Of a stretch of 64,000 bases of DNA, positions 13,426 through 24,837 are shown in pieces. Made by a program: the position numbers and the translations under genes. Below the pieces are notes generated by a model. The model made no database searches. It was not told where the DNA came from and was given only the letters and a program-made list of their open reading frames with translations. Where the stretch lies: assembly GCA_022575985.1 (NCBI GenBank), contig JAKSXM010000231.1, forward strand, positions 9,938,501-10,002,500. The letters run 5' to 3'. Each line of letters opens with the position of its first letter. The stretch's first letter is position 1. The stretch is from Anagrus nilaparvatae (Eukaryota > Arthropoda > Insecta > Hymenoptera > Mymaridae).

Positions 13426-15445
13426 AATTGAGCTAAAATTTAGGGTATAGTTGGAGATCATGAAAAAGTCACTCAGCCATAATATGGCCGTTAATAGGTC
13501 CAAAAATAGCACGATTTAGACCATTTTTAAAATTTTGCCATTTCCTTGAATTTACTCCAAATATCAACTTATAGGTCGCATTTTAACCAATAAAGGGTCT
13601 TTTTTTTCTGAAACAAAATTTAGCCTATCCCATGCCGTCAATTCTTTTGGCATTATTAAAAGTATAATGAACTTTGATAAAAAATCGGATTTTCAAAATA
13701 ATGCCATGGCTTAAGCTCAACTCCAAAAAACTTTCAGTTATTTGCATTTTTTTGTCTATTTAAGAACTTTCAAATACGACCCCGAAATTTAAAATCGATG
13801 GTTTTGAACCAGAGATACTTAGATTTAAATGGCATCTTTTTTTGAAAAATTCGTTTTTTTGGCACTTTTTGCCACCTGCCACTTTTTCCTAGTTACTTCA
13901 AAATTTCTGAAACTTTCAGGAAAATAAGTTAAGTATATGTATTAAAAGTTTCATAAATGAATTTCTATGCTTATTTGCCTTTTAAGACCTTTTTTGACTC
14001 ATCCAAATTCAACCTTACATTCTCCGAAATTTTCTCTTTTTTGATAATTTTTAACGTTTCTATAATGCTGTATGATAAAAAGAAGATATAATTTACATGA
14101 AAATAAAAAAATTGAAATTGATAAAATTGACAAAAATTTTAAAAATGAAAAGAATTAGCAAAATTTCAATTTTTATATTTTATTCAAATTGTTTTTTCTT
14201 TTTATTATACAGCAATATAGAAACTAGGGGTGGGCGGTTACCCGAATTTTCGGGTACCCGAGTTTTGGGTCTGTCTTGGATTTTTTCAGGTAACCGTTAC
14301 AAAAAGCACCATTTCCAAAAAATTTAGCGAATTTGACAGGCAGACCGATTTCCATATATTTTGTGCTCGATACATTTATTTTTTATTATTAAATTTCTGC
14401 ATTATTTGTGATCCATTATTAATTTTTAATGAACAAAACAGAATTCAATCAATAAGTATAAGTATCAAACATAGTGCAATTTTATTTCCTTGCTTAATTT
14501 GCATGAAAAAGTAAATACTTACTTATAAGTAATAAAAATTCGCTTTTTTTAAAGTAATTTTCTTCTTTTTTAAGCGTGAACGGAAAATTCGCGAATAAAT
14601 ATTCATGGGATCGTACCAGGGAAATTTCAGAAGAAAAAATTGTACCTTTGGACCTTTGAAGCTTTTCGGGTATACCTGAAGACCAACCCGATTCGACCCA
14701 AAAAAATCCAAGACCCGAAGCTTCGGGTCGGGTAACCGCACACCCCTAATAGAAACATTCAAAATTTCTCAAAAAAAGGGGTTTGTAGTAAAATATCCCA
14801 AGGAGTCCAAAAATTAAATTATAATTTCGATTAGATTATAGGAAAACCCGAAAAGTGTAAAATTAAGGAAAATGTCAGGTTGAATTTGGATGAGTCAAAA
14901 AAGGTTTTTAAAGGCAAATAAGCAAAAAAATTCTTTTATGAAACTTTTATCACATATATTGAACTTATTTTACTGAAAGTTTCAGGCATATTTTAAAGCA
15001 CCTAGAAAAAAATTCCAGATGACAAAATATGCCAATGAAACGCATTTTTTTCAAAACGGCTGCCACTAAAATCCAAACATCTCCGGTTTAAATGCACCGA
15101 ATTTAAATTTAAGGGTTGTGTTTGAAAGGCCTTGAGTAGACAAAAGAATGCAACCAACCGAAAGTATTTTGAAGTTGATCTTAACCCACGATATTATTTT
15201 GAAAATCAGGTTTTTTAGTTAAATTTATTTTACGTTTAATCAAAAAAATTGACGATATGGGATTAGCTAAAATTTTTTTCAGAAAAAGTAGACTCTTTGC
15301 CGATTAAAATACGACCAATAATATGATATTTGGAGTAAATTTAAGGGAATGGCGTAATTTTTAAAATGGGATAAATCAGGATATTTTTGGACCTTTGAAC
15401 GGCCACATTTCGGCCCAATGAATTGCTTAAGAGCTAAAATTTTTT
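13426..15445. mobile_element. Long palindrome interrupted by a nested hAT MITE
   Basis: Sequence at 13426-14054 (for example 'gaatttactccaaatatc' at 13549-13566, 'ttttgactcatccaaattca' near 13992-14011) recurs in inverse at 14757-15445 ('gatatttggagtaaattt', 'tgaatttggatgagtcaaaa'). The loop is itself a ~170-bp palindrome (14055-14224) delimited by GTTTCTATAATGC and its inverse GCAATATAGAAAC. A 524-bp hAT MITE has inserted at the right edge of that loop and accounts for much of the asymmetry. No coding sequence is supported. Confidence 0.75.
14217..14756. mobile_element. hAT-type MITE with perfect 8-bp target duplication
   Basis: The element spans 14225-14748. Its left end is TAGGGGTGGGCGGTTACCCG and its right end, read on the minus strand, is TAGGGGTGTGCGGTTACCCG. 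It is flanked by the perfect 8-bp direct repeat ATAGAAAC (14217-14224 and 14749-14756), the duplication length typical of hAT transposons. The inside is non-coding and contains further 'gggtaccc' inverted motifs. It lies inside the palindrome at 13426-15445, so it inserted later. A diverged relative appears at 54314-54597. Confidence 0.88.
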
Positions 15446-15990
15446 TTTTAAATTTCTGTAAAATTTTTTCTTGCGCAGCTATTACAGACAGTTGTTTGGG
15501 TTCTCGATTGCCGGGATAGAAGTTGTCAATTACCAATAAATATGATTCCCAAATTAAAGCTCCTAAGTATTTCCACCAAATATATGCGCTTTTATGGTAC
15601 ACATATTTTCTCCATAAGATAGTTAGATATATAGAACTTTATTTTTTAATAATAAAAGATATTCATTTAATAAATATATGAGCAATTATTTTAAAAGTGC
15701 TACTTAATTTGAGCCTGGAATCGTAATTTTTTTTTTTGAGGGCACATCGATATGACCCGGGTTTTCAGGTAGTTTGAACCTTCAGAAAACCGAAAAAAAT
15801 CGTGAACAAGAAATCGGCGATAGGTGCCAAAAAGATTTTTTCACTTTTATGTCAAAAACCGTGTTTTTCGTATCTGAGCTACCCCAAATTTTTAAAATAA
15901 CTTTTTAGATAAATAAAATTTAACAAAATAGATAAAAAATCTGATTGCCAGGGAAAAACCACTCCAGAAGAAAAATACCCTCCCAACTAG
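15446..15990. repeat. Gene-free stretch with a solo arm of the 22.7-24.4 kb palindrome family
   Basis: About 15735-15905 matches the left arm of the palindrome at 22672-24424 and the inverse of its right arm: 'acatcgatatgaccc', 'agtttgaaccttcagaaaac', 'cgtgaacaagaaatcgg', 'ataggtgccaaaaagatttt'. Only one arm is present, with no inverted partner nearby, so this looks like a solo or truncated copy. The 107-aa minus ORF at 15279-15602 reads through the neighbouring palindrome arm and is not considered coding. Confidence 0.6.
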
Positions 15991-15991
15991 C

Positions 15992-18740
15992 TGGCACTAA
16001 GGTTCCTCAAACAATGAGAAAAAACTTTTTTAATTTTGAGAAATAAATTTTGGAAAAATTCGGTATCAAATCCAAAAAATTACTATAAATGAACTGTCTA
16101 AAATTAGTACTCTCATAGAAATAAATTAGGTACTACATACCAAAAGAAAAAAAAATTTGGTGTTTTTTGTATTTTTTTGTGAAAAAAATTAAGGAAAAAA
16201 TTTTTTTTTTAATTAAGTATCAGATTCGAGATAGAGAGTAAAAACCATACTTTCAAATATAAGTACTTTCATGGAAATAAATGAGGTATTACATCCAAAT
16301 TAAAAAAAAAAAAAAGTACCTAGAGCTTTTTTGGTGAAAAAATTTTTGAAAAAAAAGTTAGGTCTTAATTTCATAACGGTTGTGAAATATCGCCGGTTGC
16401 AGTATTTTCAGATATTAGTATTTTCATGGAATTAAATGAGGTATTACACCCCAAAAAAAAAAAAATATTGCAGGTTTTTTAATTTTTTTGTTTTTTCAAT
16501 TTTGAAAAAAAATTTTTTAGAAATTCGGTATCAGATCCAAAAAATGACTATAGACAAACTTTCTAAAACTAGTACTTTCATAGAAATAAATTAGGTACTA
16601 CGTCCAAAAAGAAAAAAAAAATTGTTGTTTTTTGTATTTTTTCGTGAAAAAAATTTTGGGAAAAAAATTTTCAAAAAATTAAGTACCAGATTCGAGATAT
16701 CGAGTAAAAACCATACTTTAAAATATAAGTACTTTTATGGAATTAAATGAGGTATTACACCCAAAAAAAAAAAAAATATTGCAGGTTTTTTAATTTTTTT
16801 GTTTTTTTAATTTTGAAAAAAAATTTTTTTTAAAATTCGGTATCAGTTCCAAAAAATGACTATAAACAAACTTTCTAAAACTAGTACTTTCATAGAAATA
16901 AATTAGGTACTACGTCCAAAAAGAAAAAAAAAATTGTTGTTTTTTGTATTTTTTCGTGAAAAAAATTTTGGGAAAAAAATTTTCAAAAAATTAAGTATCA
17001 GATTCGAGATATCGAGTAAAAACCATACTTTCAAATATAAGTAATTTCGTGGAAATAAATGAGGTATTACATCCAAACTAAAAAAAAAAAAAGTACCTCC
17101 AGATTTTTTGATAAAAAAATTTTTGAAAGAAAAATTAGGTCTTAATTTCATAACGGTTGTGAAATATCGCCGGTTGCAGTATTTTCAGATATTAGTATTT
17201 TCATGGAATTAAATGAGGTATTACACCCCAAAAAAAAAAAAATATTGCAGGTTTTTTAATTTTTTTGTTTTTTCAATTTTGAAAAAAAATTTTTTAGAAA
17301 TTCGGTATCAGATCCAAAAAATGACTATAGACAAACTTTCTAAAACTAGTACTTTCATAGAAATAAATTAGGTACTACGTCCAAAAAGAAAAAAAAAATT
17401 GTTGTTTTTTGTATTTTTTCGTGAAAAAAATTTTGGAAAAAAAATTTTCAAAAAATTAAGTACCAGATTCGAGATATCGAGTAAAAACCATACTTTAAAA
17501 TATAAGTACTTTTATGGAATTAAATGAGGTATTACACCCAAAAAAAAAAAAAATATTGCAGGTTTTTTAATTTTTTTGTTTTTTTAATTTTGAAAAAAAA
17601 TTTTTTTTAAAATTCGGTATCAGTTCCAAAAAATGACTATAAACAAACTTTCTAAAACTAGTACTTTCATAGAAATAAATTAGGTACTACGTCCAAAAAG
17701 AAAAAAAAAATTGTTGTTTTTTGTATTTTTTCGTGAAAAAAATTTTGGGAAAAAAATTTTCAAAAAATTAAGTATCAGATTCGAGATATCGAGTAAAAAC
17801 CATACTTTCAAATATAAGTACTTTCGTGGAAATAAATGAGGTATTACATCCAAACTAAAAAAAAAAAAAAGTACCTCCAGATTTTTTGATAAAAAAATTT
17901 TTGAAAGAAAAATTAGGTCTTAATTTCATAACGGTTGTGAAATATCGCCGGTTGCAGTATTTTCAGATATTAGTATTTTCATGGAATTAAATGAGGTATT
18001 ACACCCCAAAAAAAAAAAAATATTGCAGGTTTTTTAATTTTTTTGTTTTTTCAATTTTGAAAAAAAATTTTTTAGAAATTCGGTATCAGATCCAAAAAAT
18101 GACTATAGACAAACTTTCTAAAACTAGTACTTTCATAGAAATAAATTAGGTACTACGTCCAAAAAGAAAAAAAAAATTGTTGTTTTTTGTATTTTTTCGT
18201 GAAAAAAATTTTGGAAAAAAAATTTTCAAAAAATTAAGTACCAGATTCGAGATATCGAGTAAAAACCATACTTTAAAATATAAGTACTTTTATGGAATTA
18301 AATGAGGTATTACACCCAAAAAAAAAAAAAATATTGCAGGTTTTTTAATTTTTTTGTTTTTTTAATTTTGAAAAAAAATTTTTTTTAAAATTCGGTATCA
18401 GTTCCAAAAAATGACTATAAACAAACTTTCTAAAACTAGTACTTTCATAGAAATAAATTAGGTACTACGTCCAAAAAGAAAAAAAAAATTGTTGTTTTTT
18501 GTATTTTTTCGTGAAAAAAATTTTGGGAAAAAAATTTTCAAAAAATTAAGTATCAGATTCGAGATATCGAGTAAAAACCATACTTTCAAATATAAGTACT
18601 TTCGTGGAAATAAATGAGGTATTACATCCAAACTAAAAAAAAAAAAAAGTACCTCCAGATTTTTTGATAAAAAAATTTTTGAAAGAAAAATTAGGTCTTA
18701 ATTCCATAATGTTTGTGAAATATCACCGATTACATACATA

Positions 18741-18794
<54 letters not shown>

Positions 18795-18908
18795 GACTTT
18801 TTTTAAAAACCGGTTTTTTAGCTTCCTGGGGTCCCAAAACGTGCTTATATGCCAAAAAATAGAAAATCAAATTTTGACCTAACACAATGGTTCCTCTTTG
18901 AGGAACCA
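15992..18908. repeat. Satellite-like tandem repeat block, copy 2, with ~778-bp higher-order units
   Basis: Basic units share 'agtactttcatagaaataaa', 'ggtactacgtccaaaa', 'gattcgagatatcgagta' and A/T runs with the block at 241-2290. From about 16374 to 18707 the units are organised into three near-identical higher-order repeats starting at about 16374, 17151 and 17929 (spacing 777-778 bp). The block closes with a long CA microsatellite (about 18743-18790), the 'aaaaaccggttttttagc' tail and a GGTTCCTC/GAGGAACC hairpin ending at 18908; 'ggttcctcaaac' also marks its left edge near 16003. No gene is present. Confidence 0.85.
18743..18790. repeat. (CA)n microsatellite
   Basis: A nearly uninterrupted CA dinucleotide run sits at the right edge of the tandem block. 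The ORFs that cross it (His/Thr or Val/Cys repeats) are artefacts. Confidence 0.95.
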
Positions 18909-19191
18909 AAAAACTTATCTTTTTACGATGAAATTTAGCCAAGTTATCGTCAATTTAAGATTTTGCTCAAATTCGTCTCAAAAAAGATTGAAATTTTATT
19001 GAAAAAAGCCTGTTTCTGAACTTTAAACATGCATTACTCGCTTGATTTTCATCGTAAAATAATAATTTTTTTTTTTTTAATCAATTAATTTTTCCTTGAG
19101 TATTCATTTCTTCAAAAAAGAAATCATTTTTATTGACCAAATTTCAATTTTTAGGTCAAAAACTGTGTTAAGTAAATCTTGCTACTTACAA

Positions 19192-21865
19192 AAAGGGATG
19201 GGTGAATATTCGGCGAAATCTGCTCTGGAGAGGAGCGACTTGAGATTCTCAGGAAATGGTGCTTTTTTGGTGACAAAAAACCTACCGAAGTCGGTTTTTA
19301 ATTTTGATAACCGGTTTTGACGATATTGGCCAAAATGTGCTCCATTTAAATAACATTGGAAACGTGGTTTTTTGAAAACAGCGCGAAAATTTGGGGGGGT
19401 TACACTTTTCTAACATATACTAATCGACTCGAATATCAATTATCTTCAATCTCCATATGATAAATTGAGGGGCAATTCGTGTGCTCATACTTTTTAAAGC
19501 TGTTTTCTGAGCGGAATTTTTAGTTTTTAATTTTTAAAAATTCATCACGCCATATAGAAACAACCGATTTGGACGTGCAAGGTCTCAAAAATTTTGTCAA
19601 AGGGTCTACTTTTTTGTGGTTTATTTATTTTTGACTCACCTCTGCAAAAGATAACCTGAAATTGCAAAAAACGACGAAAAACCCGAAAAAATGGCAGTTT
19701 TGCCATTAAAATTTTTTTATGGACAGTAGATATAAATTTTTTGAAAAAACAGGAAAAAATTACATGCAAAATCACAAATTTTTAGAAAAAGATTTTCCTA
19801 TTTTTTGCTAAAAATCACTGCTTTATTGACAGCGCAAAGTAAAAAATCTTCCTTTTTCTAACTTTGGGCTTACGCAGCTAAAAATTTTTAAATGGGACCC
19901 CCCAATTTTTTTTTTCTAGAAGTTACACATTTTTCACGTACTTTCACGTGAAAAAAGTTTTTTTTTGATTTGGGACATCCTAACCTCCAAAACTTTAATT
20001 TTCGTTAAAAATAAATGTTTTTTTTCGAGTTTTACTCCAGCCAAAATACGGGTTTGGTTGTATTTTCACTGGCGAACACGAGATTTGCTCTATTATAGTT
20101 TTTTTGGGTCGCTGAAAACCAAAATCGGGGTCATTTCGTAAACAAAGTGGGGGCTTCATCATTAAATTTGCAAAAACAACCCCCAAAAAGGGGTTTTTTA
20201 AAACATATTTGCATTTTGAGCACTCAGATTTTCACCATTCGGTTTTGGTGAGTCACTGATCAAGAATTTGGACTTCTTTTTCATAAATAATCAATATTTC
20301 ACCCTTAAAAGAGCTAAAACTACCCCTAAAATAGCTAAAACTACCTTTAAAAGGGGTGTTTTTCCTATTTTCGTACTTTTAGCATCCAGGATATGCCCAT
20401 ATGGGTTATTTGGGTCACAAATCAAGAATTTCGACTTTTTTTTCATAAATTATCAATATTTAATCATAAAAAAGGAGTCGAAATTCTTTATTAGCGAACC
20501 AAAAAACCTATATGGGCATATCCGGGACGCTCAAAGTACAAAAAAAGCATAAATTTCCCATTTTTAGGGTAGTTTTAGTCATTTTAGGGGTAAAATCTTA
20601 ATTATTTATGAAAAAGAAGTCCTAATTCTTGATTAGCGACGCAACAAACCTATATGGGTTTATCCCGGATGCTAAAAGTACGAAAATAGGAAAAACACCC
20701 CATTTAAAGGTAGTTTTAGCTATTTTAGGGGTAGTTTTAGCTCTTTTAAGGGTGAAATATTGATTATTTATGAAAAAGAAGTCAAAATTCTTGATCAGTG
20801 ACTCACCAAAACCGAATGGTGAAAATCTGAGTGCTCAAAATGCAAATATGTTTTAAAAAACCCCTTTTTGGGGGTTGTTTTTGCAAATTTAATGATGAAG
20901 CCCCAACTTTGTTTACGAAATGACCCCGATTTTGGTTTTCAGCGACCCAAAAAACCTATAATAGAGCAAATCTCGTGTTCGCCAGTGAAAATACAACCAA
21001 ACCCGTATTTTGGCTGGAGTAAAACTCGAAAAAAAACATTTATTTTTAACGAAAATTAAAGTTTTGGAGGTTAGGATGTCCCAAATCAAAAAAAAACTTT
21101 TTTCACGTGAAAGTACGTGAAAAATGTGTAACTTCTAGAAAAAAAAAATTGGGGGGTCCCACTTAAAAATTTTTAGCTGCGTAAGCCCAAAGTTAGAAAA
21201 AGGAAGATTTTTTACTTTGCGCTGTCAATAAAGCAGTCATTTTTAGCAAAAAATAGGAAAATCTTTTTCTAAAAATTTGTGATTTTGCATGTAATTTTTT
21301 CCTGTTTTTTCAAAAAATTTATATCTACTGTCCATAAAAAAATTTTAATGGCAAAACTGCCATTTTTTAGGGTTTTTCGACGTTTTTTGCAATTTTAGGT
21401 TATGTTTTGCAGAGGTGAGTCAAAAATAAATAAACAACAAAAAAGTAGACCCTTTGACAAAATTTTTGAGACCTTGCACGTCCAAATCGGTTGTTTCTAT
21501 TTGACGTGATGAATTTTTAAAAATTAAAAACTAAAAATTCCGCTCAGAAAACAGCTTTAAAAAGTATGAGCAAACGAATTGCCCCTCAATTTATCATATG
21601 GAGATTGAAGATAATTGATATTCGAGTCGATTAGTATATGTTAGAAAAGTGTAACCCCCCCAAATTTTCGCGCTATTTTCAAAAAACCGCGTTTCTAATG
21701 TTATTTAAATGGAGCACATTTTGGCCAATATCGTCAAAACCGGTTATCAAAATTAAAAACCGACTTCGGTAGGTTTTTTGTCACCAAAAAAGCACCATTT
21801 CCTGAGAATCTCAAGTCGCTCCTCTCCAGAGCAGATTTCACCGAATATTCACCCCCCCCCCCCTT
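19192..21865. mobile_element. Giant near-identical palindrome, arms ~1.3 kb
   Basis: The sequence from 19192 rightward is mirrored almost base for base from 21865 leftward, with centre near 20529. Examples are 'gctctggagaggagcgactt' (19220-19239) against 'aagtcgctcctctccagagc' (21813-21832), and mirrored short ORFs of near-identical peptide at 19995-20186 (minus) and 20868-21059 (plus). The termini carry 'gggtgaatattcgg' and its inverse, next to a C-run on the right. The interior carries the shared 'ttttttgggtcgctga' module and 'aactacccct' motifs. No transposase or other coding content is recognised. Transcribed, it could form a very long hairpin RNA. Confidence 0.85.
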
Positions 21866-21869
21866 TAAT

Positions 21870-22670
21870 ACAAAAATATCCTATCATTATAATATATCAT
21901 TTTTCACTAAAAACGAACAAACATCTAGTAATTTTTTTTTAAATATTTTATTTTTTACCTTTATCATATTTTTGTATTCAATTAAATTTTTTGATATACA
22001 ATTACTCAGTTATCTCAGGACAGTTAGCTGTACTTTTATTTATTTTACAATAAGATATGCTTTTCTTTCGTCTCTGTTACTTTCATTTAAAGTTTTATTA
22101 TACTGATCTTCCGTAAGAGCAAAACAATTTTCTTTTTTATTTTTCATTAAACTTTTGATAAAAAATAATATTTAAGTCGTCGTAACTTTGGCAATCAGAC
22201 ATTTTATTTAGTAATTAAATAATTATTAATATTTATTTAGATTTTATACTGAGTACACAAGGTAATATTATATAAATATTTCCACCTATATGAATTCTTC
22301 TTTATTTAGTAACAAATATTTATTTACATATATTTTCAAATAAAAACAAATAATTTATACTATATAGGTTAATCATATAAATTTTATTTAAAATTTATTT
22401 AAAATTCATTAAATTATATTTTATTGTAAAATAAATGAAAGTACAGTTAACTGACTATAATGTATATTAAAAAATTTAATTATGTACAAAAATATGAGAA
22501 AGGTAAAATAAAATAATACAAAATATATTTAAAAAAAGTTACTAGATTTTTGTTCATTTTTTACTATATACACTGTAAAAAGTAACTTTCTTATATTAAC
22601 AAAAAAATTAGAACATTTTCGAAAAATTTAAAATTTTTTGATCTGAAAGACATTTAAGGCACGATTCATC
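21870..22670. other. Gene-free AT-rich spacer between two palindromes
   Basis: Plain AT-rich DNA separates the 19.2-21.9 and 22.7-24.4 kb inverted repeats. I see no ORF with coding character and no repeat boundary in it. Confidence 0.5.
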
Positions 22671-22671
22671 T

Positions 22672-24424
22672 ATATATGACGCATTATTTTTTTTTTACTA
22701 CTTAATTCGGACAAAAAACTGAAAAAAAAAAATTTGAAAGGACATCGATATGACCCATGTTTTCTGGTAGTTTGAACCTTCAGAAAACCGAAAAAAATCG
22801 TGAACAAGAAATCGGAGATAGGTGCCAAAAAGATTTTGAAGTTAACCAAAACTCTTCTAGTTGATCTCATTTTTTTGGTGTAAGTGTCACCTTTTAAACG
22901 CCGTAAACCGCGATTTTTCATCATTAATTTTTTTATTAATGTAGTCAATTAACCAAATGGCCATTTTTGGCTGAAAATGACCAATTTTTAAATTGCTGCC
23001 AAATTTGTAATTTTTGTTGAAAATGGGTTTTACAAGTCTCAAAATATTTCCGCAAGCTTCAAGTTTCCAAAAATTTTTTACTCGTCTCATTTCCTTGAGT
23101 CGTTTTTAAGATACGGTTCTTCAAAGTTAACATTAAAAATTATCTTTTTATAAAACCATAAAATTGGGACTCTGACTTCAAATTATCATATCTGATTAAC
23201 AAATAATTTAAAAAAGTAGAGTAAAGAATTTTTGGAAATTTGAAGCTTGAGGAAATATTTTGAGACTTATAAAACCTATTTTCAACAAAAATTACAAACT
23301 TGGCAGCAATTTAAAAATTGGTCATTTTCAGCCAAAAATGGCCATTTGGTTAATTGGCTACATTAATAAAAAAATTAATGATGAAAAATCGCGGTTTACG
23401 ACGTTTAGAAGGTGACAGTTACACCAAAAAAATGAGACCAACTAGAAGAGTTTTGGTTAACTTGCGAGGTTTTAGCGTTTCATTGAATATTACCAAAAAA
23501 TCCTATTTCATTGAGCCCTGCGTTTCTAGGCTCAGAAGGCCCATTGGAATGACCGGAGGGTAGTCGGCATTTTTTCAACATAATAAACTCATTCATAACC
23601 ATTTGATGTAATTTGTGTTCCTAATGTATTGAACTCCCCTTGTTAAATTAATTTTACAGCTTGAAAATATGTATAATAAGTCAAAAATTACGTATTGTAT
23701 AAAATTGAAAAAATTGGTTATAAACGTGAAAAAATGAAAAATATTTGGGCATATAATAATTAATAGAGTTTTATTTGCTTGGAAAAATATATTTTATGAG
23801 ATAAAAATAAAATAGATAAAATATTTAAGATAGAAAAGTATAATTACTTCATTTTAACAAGAATTAAAAAATTGGGACTCTCGGGTTCTATCATTGTAGC
23901 GCATTAAAATAATTATTTTAGGGCATCTTAATGGTATGTAACAATTAATTTGGACTAAAAATTATCAATATTTACCAGTTTAACTCTTACATAGATTAAA
24001 AACAGCCTAAGATGCAAGAAAAAGTAATAAAACCAAATTTGAAAAAAAGCAAAAAATAAAAACAGGTTTTCTAGCTTATAAATGTCAAAATATTGCTAAA
24101 AACCGATGCTGAATCCTTTTTTCTATTAGTTTTGAACTTTTTTTAACTTGTTTTAAACAAAAATCCCGAAAAATACCGTGAAAAACCCCTAAAATAAAAA
24201 TTTTCGAAAATCGGGTAGCTCAATTACGAAAAAAGGCAGTTTTTGACATAAAAGTGGAAAAATCTTTTTGGCACCTATCTCCGATTTCTTGTTCACGATT
24301 TTTTTCGGTTTTCTGAAGGTTCAAACTACCAAAAAACACGGGTCATATCGATGTCCTTTCAAATTTTTTTTTTTCAGTTTTTTGTCCGAATTAAGTAGTA
24401 AAAAAAAAATAATGCGTCATATAG
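22672..24424. mobile_element. Asymmetric long inverted repeat, ~1.75 kb
   Basis: The outer arms (22672-22840 and about 24240-24424) share TATATGACGCATTATTTTTT, 'gacatcgatatgaccc' and 'gaaccttcagaaaaccg' in inverse. The inner arms (about 22850-23080 and 23215-23470) share 'aaaatggccatttggttaa', 'aatcgcggttta' and 'ggtgacagttacacc'-type phrases. The right side has ~780 bp of extra sequence (23470-24240) between inner and outer arms that the left side lacks, so one arm has gained an insertion or the other a deletion. Mirrored 92-aa and 69-aa ORFs are shadows of the palindrome. Confidence 0.75.
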
Positions 24425-24720
24425 GGTGCATAGGTTGATTGTGCTTAAAATATAAGAAAATAGTAAGAGTATAAAATAATAGCTTCAAAGATTAATCAAC
24501 TTTATTATTAAGTTATTATTAAAAGTTATTACTTTTTAAGCTGATTCATTATAACATAAAAATAAATTAATAAGGATATTATTATAGATTTTAACAAACT
24601 ATAGAAATAACTATACTTTACGTGCAGATAGTGAATGCATTTAGCGTATCTGTTACATTATTACCGAATATTTAATTACACTTCGTCTTGAAAACTAATA
24701 AAAAATGAAAATAGAATATT

Positions 24721-24837
24721 ACGAGCCCGTGTCCAGGATAAATAAAAAATTACGCAAATCGCACGTAAATTTTCCGAGGCAAAGCCCAGGTTGGTAAACT
24801 CCGATTTGGATCATTCTTTATTTATGAACGAGGGTCG
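24721..24837. mobile_element. Small MITE, family ending CGACCC.../...GGGTCG
   Basis: Termini ACGAGCCCGTGTCCAG and GAACGAGGGTCG are imperfect inverses. The inside contains 'acgcaaatcgcacgtaaatt' and 'tcattctttatttatg'. Read on the minus strand it aligns along its length with the ~87-bp element at 42660-42746, which defines the family. Non-coding. Target duplication is not clear at this copy. Confidence 0.6.

Noticed and set aside
16374..18707. Regular repeats considered as a CRISPR-like array
   Set aside because: Units are long, directly tandem and AT-rich without unique spacers, and the genome is eukaryotic.
18664..18942. ORFs with His-Thr or Cys-Val repeats
   Set aside because: Translation of the (CA)n microsatellite.
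19995..21059. Two near-identical 63-aa ORFs on opposite strands
   Set aside because: They are mirror reads of the same palindrome arms, with no domain or codon signature of a protein.
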